A stretch of 7,313 nucleotides of DNA from assembly GCA_020849195.1 (NCBI GenBank), contig JADLGT010000129.1, positions 1 to 7,313 of the forward strand. Direction: 5' to 3'. Under the pieces are notes generated by a model that saw only the letters and a list, made by a program, of their open reading frames with translations, did not search any database and had not been told where the DNA came from. This document shows positions 6,784 through 7,313 of the stretch, one piece after another; within the stretch, counting starts at the first letter, position 1; every line of letters starts with the position of its first letter. Position numbers and translations under genes: made by a program. The DNA comes from Bacteroidia bacterium (lineage in GTDB: Bacteria > Bacteroidota > Bacteroidia > JABDFU01).

Positions 6784-7313
6784 CTAATGACTTGTTTCAT
6801 TAAGCATCGAGTCATGATCTATTCCTTGTTTTTTTAATACTGCTTTCGATTTAAAAGCATAAAAAGTAAGGTAGCCAAAGCACAATACAGGTATGATATA
6901 TGAAATGTGTGTCCACGACATACCACCAACAATCCCTTTTGGTATATCGTTTTCCATATCGCAAATCATACCCTGAACGGGAGGAATAAATGCTCCACCC
7001 AAAATCATCATAATAAGAAATCCGGAAGCCTGAGCAGTGTAGTGTTTTAAACCGGCAATAGAAAGGGAAAAAATACAAGGCCACATGATGGAACAAAATA
7101 ACCCTCCGCTTATAAATGCGTAAGTAGCAATACGACCCGTGTTTGCCAAACCTATAAGCATAAAAACTACACCTAAAATGCCGAAGGTTATAAGTGTTTT
7201 AACAGGCTTTTCATTGCTATATAAAAATCCGGCCACCAACACAATTATGTTAATTGCATATACCCACAGGTCATCAACTTTATTGCCGCTCAACCGGTTA
7301 ACAAACAATATAA
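6784..7313 (-). CDS. Sugar:H+ symporter of the FHS/FucP family (MFS), 3' part only
   Basis: The minus-strand frame is open to the right window edge, so this is the C-terminal 176 or so residues of a protein usually 410-440 long. A TTG at 7308-7306 could be mistaken for a start but lies within the frame, preceded by an ATA codon. Five membrane helices are visible, probably helices 8-12. The segments 'GGLFCSIMWPCIFSLSIAGL' and 'GFLIMMILGGAFIPPVQG' are characteristic of the fucose/glucose/galactose:proton symporter branch (FHS) of the major facilitator superfamily, which imports sugars across the inner membrane. Between the last two helices is a loop of about 20 residues ('CDMENDIPKGIVGGMSWTH') that seems longer than in the shortest family members. 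The substrate cannot be told from this part. The gene ends 190 bases from the tRNA and on the same strand. Confidence 0.88.
   Translation of the reverse strand, partial: ILFVNRLSGNKVDDLWVYAINIIVLVAGFLYSNEKPVKTLITFGILGVVFMLIGLANTGRIATYAFISGGLFCSIMWPCIFSLSIAGLKHYTAQASGFLIMMILGGAFIPPVQGMICDMENDIPKGIVGGMSWTHISYIIPVLCFGYLTFYAFKSKAVLKKQGIDHDSMLNETSH

Noticed and set aside
6749..6787. Small plus-strand reading frame of twelve codons starting MRGYYGPY
   Set aside because: Too short, no start signal, no recognisable sequence, and it runs into the 3' end of the opposite-strand transporter gene.

Overview
The window is chromosomal DNA from a member of the Bacteroidota. Four things support this: three type IX secretion (T9SS) type A C-terminal sorting domains or their remains, a PorZ-like protein, a zinc-finger-less RecO of the Bacteroidota kind, and AT-rich translation starts of the form 'AAATG' without Shine-Dalgarno sequences. 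The class or family cannot be fixed from this sequence.

Layout, left to right. (1) The 3' end of a gene cut by the left edge, encoding only a T9SS sorting tail. (2) A bactofilin gene whose 3' end overlaps the start of an AtpZ/AtpI-type small membrane protein by 50 bases. (3) A 527-base stretch (981-1507) without an intact gene; it holds an orphan T9SS sorting-domain remnant (about 1079-1291), a short palindrome and a 10-bp hairpin. (4) A run of four plus-strand genes with gaps of 60, 106 and 72 bases: tatA (twin-arginine translocase), gatA (amidotransferase subunit A), a PorZ-like T9SS protein and recO. (5) A tRNA-Arg(CCU) gene on the minus strand. (6) The 3' part of an FHS-family sugar:proton symporter gene on the minus strand, cut by the right edge.

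Functionally the window is mostly core genome: cytoskeleton, ATP synthase accessory protein, Tat and type IX export, aminoacyl-tRNA amidation, recombination repair, one tRNA and sugar uptake. The clearest theme is protein export. TatA moves folded proteins across the inner membrane. The PorZ-like protein belongs to the T9SS cell-surface attachment complex and itself carries the sorting signal which that system reads.

I did not find a convincing previously undescribed system. The most interesting points are the orphan sorting-domain remnant, the overlapping bactofilin/atpZ pair apparently separated from the ATP synthase operon, and the perfect palindrome abutting the porZ start codon.
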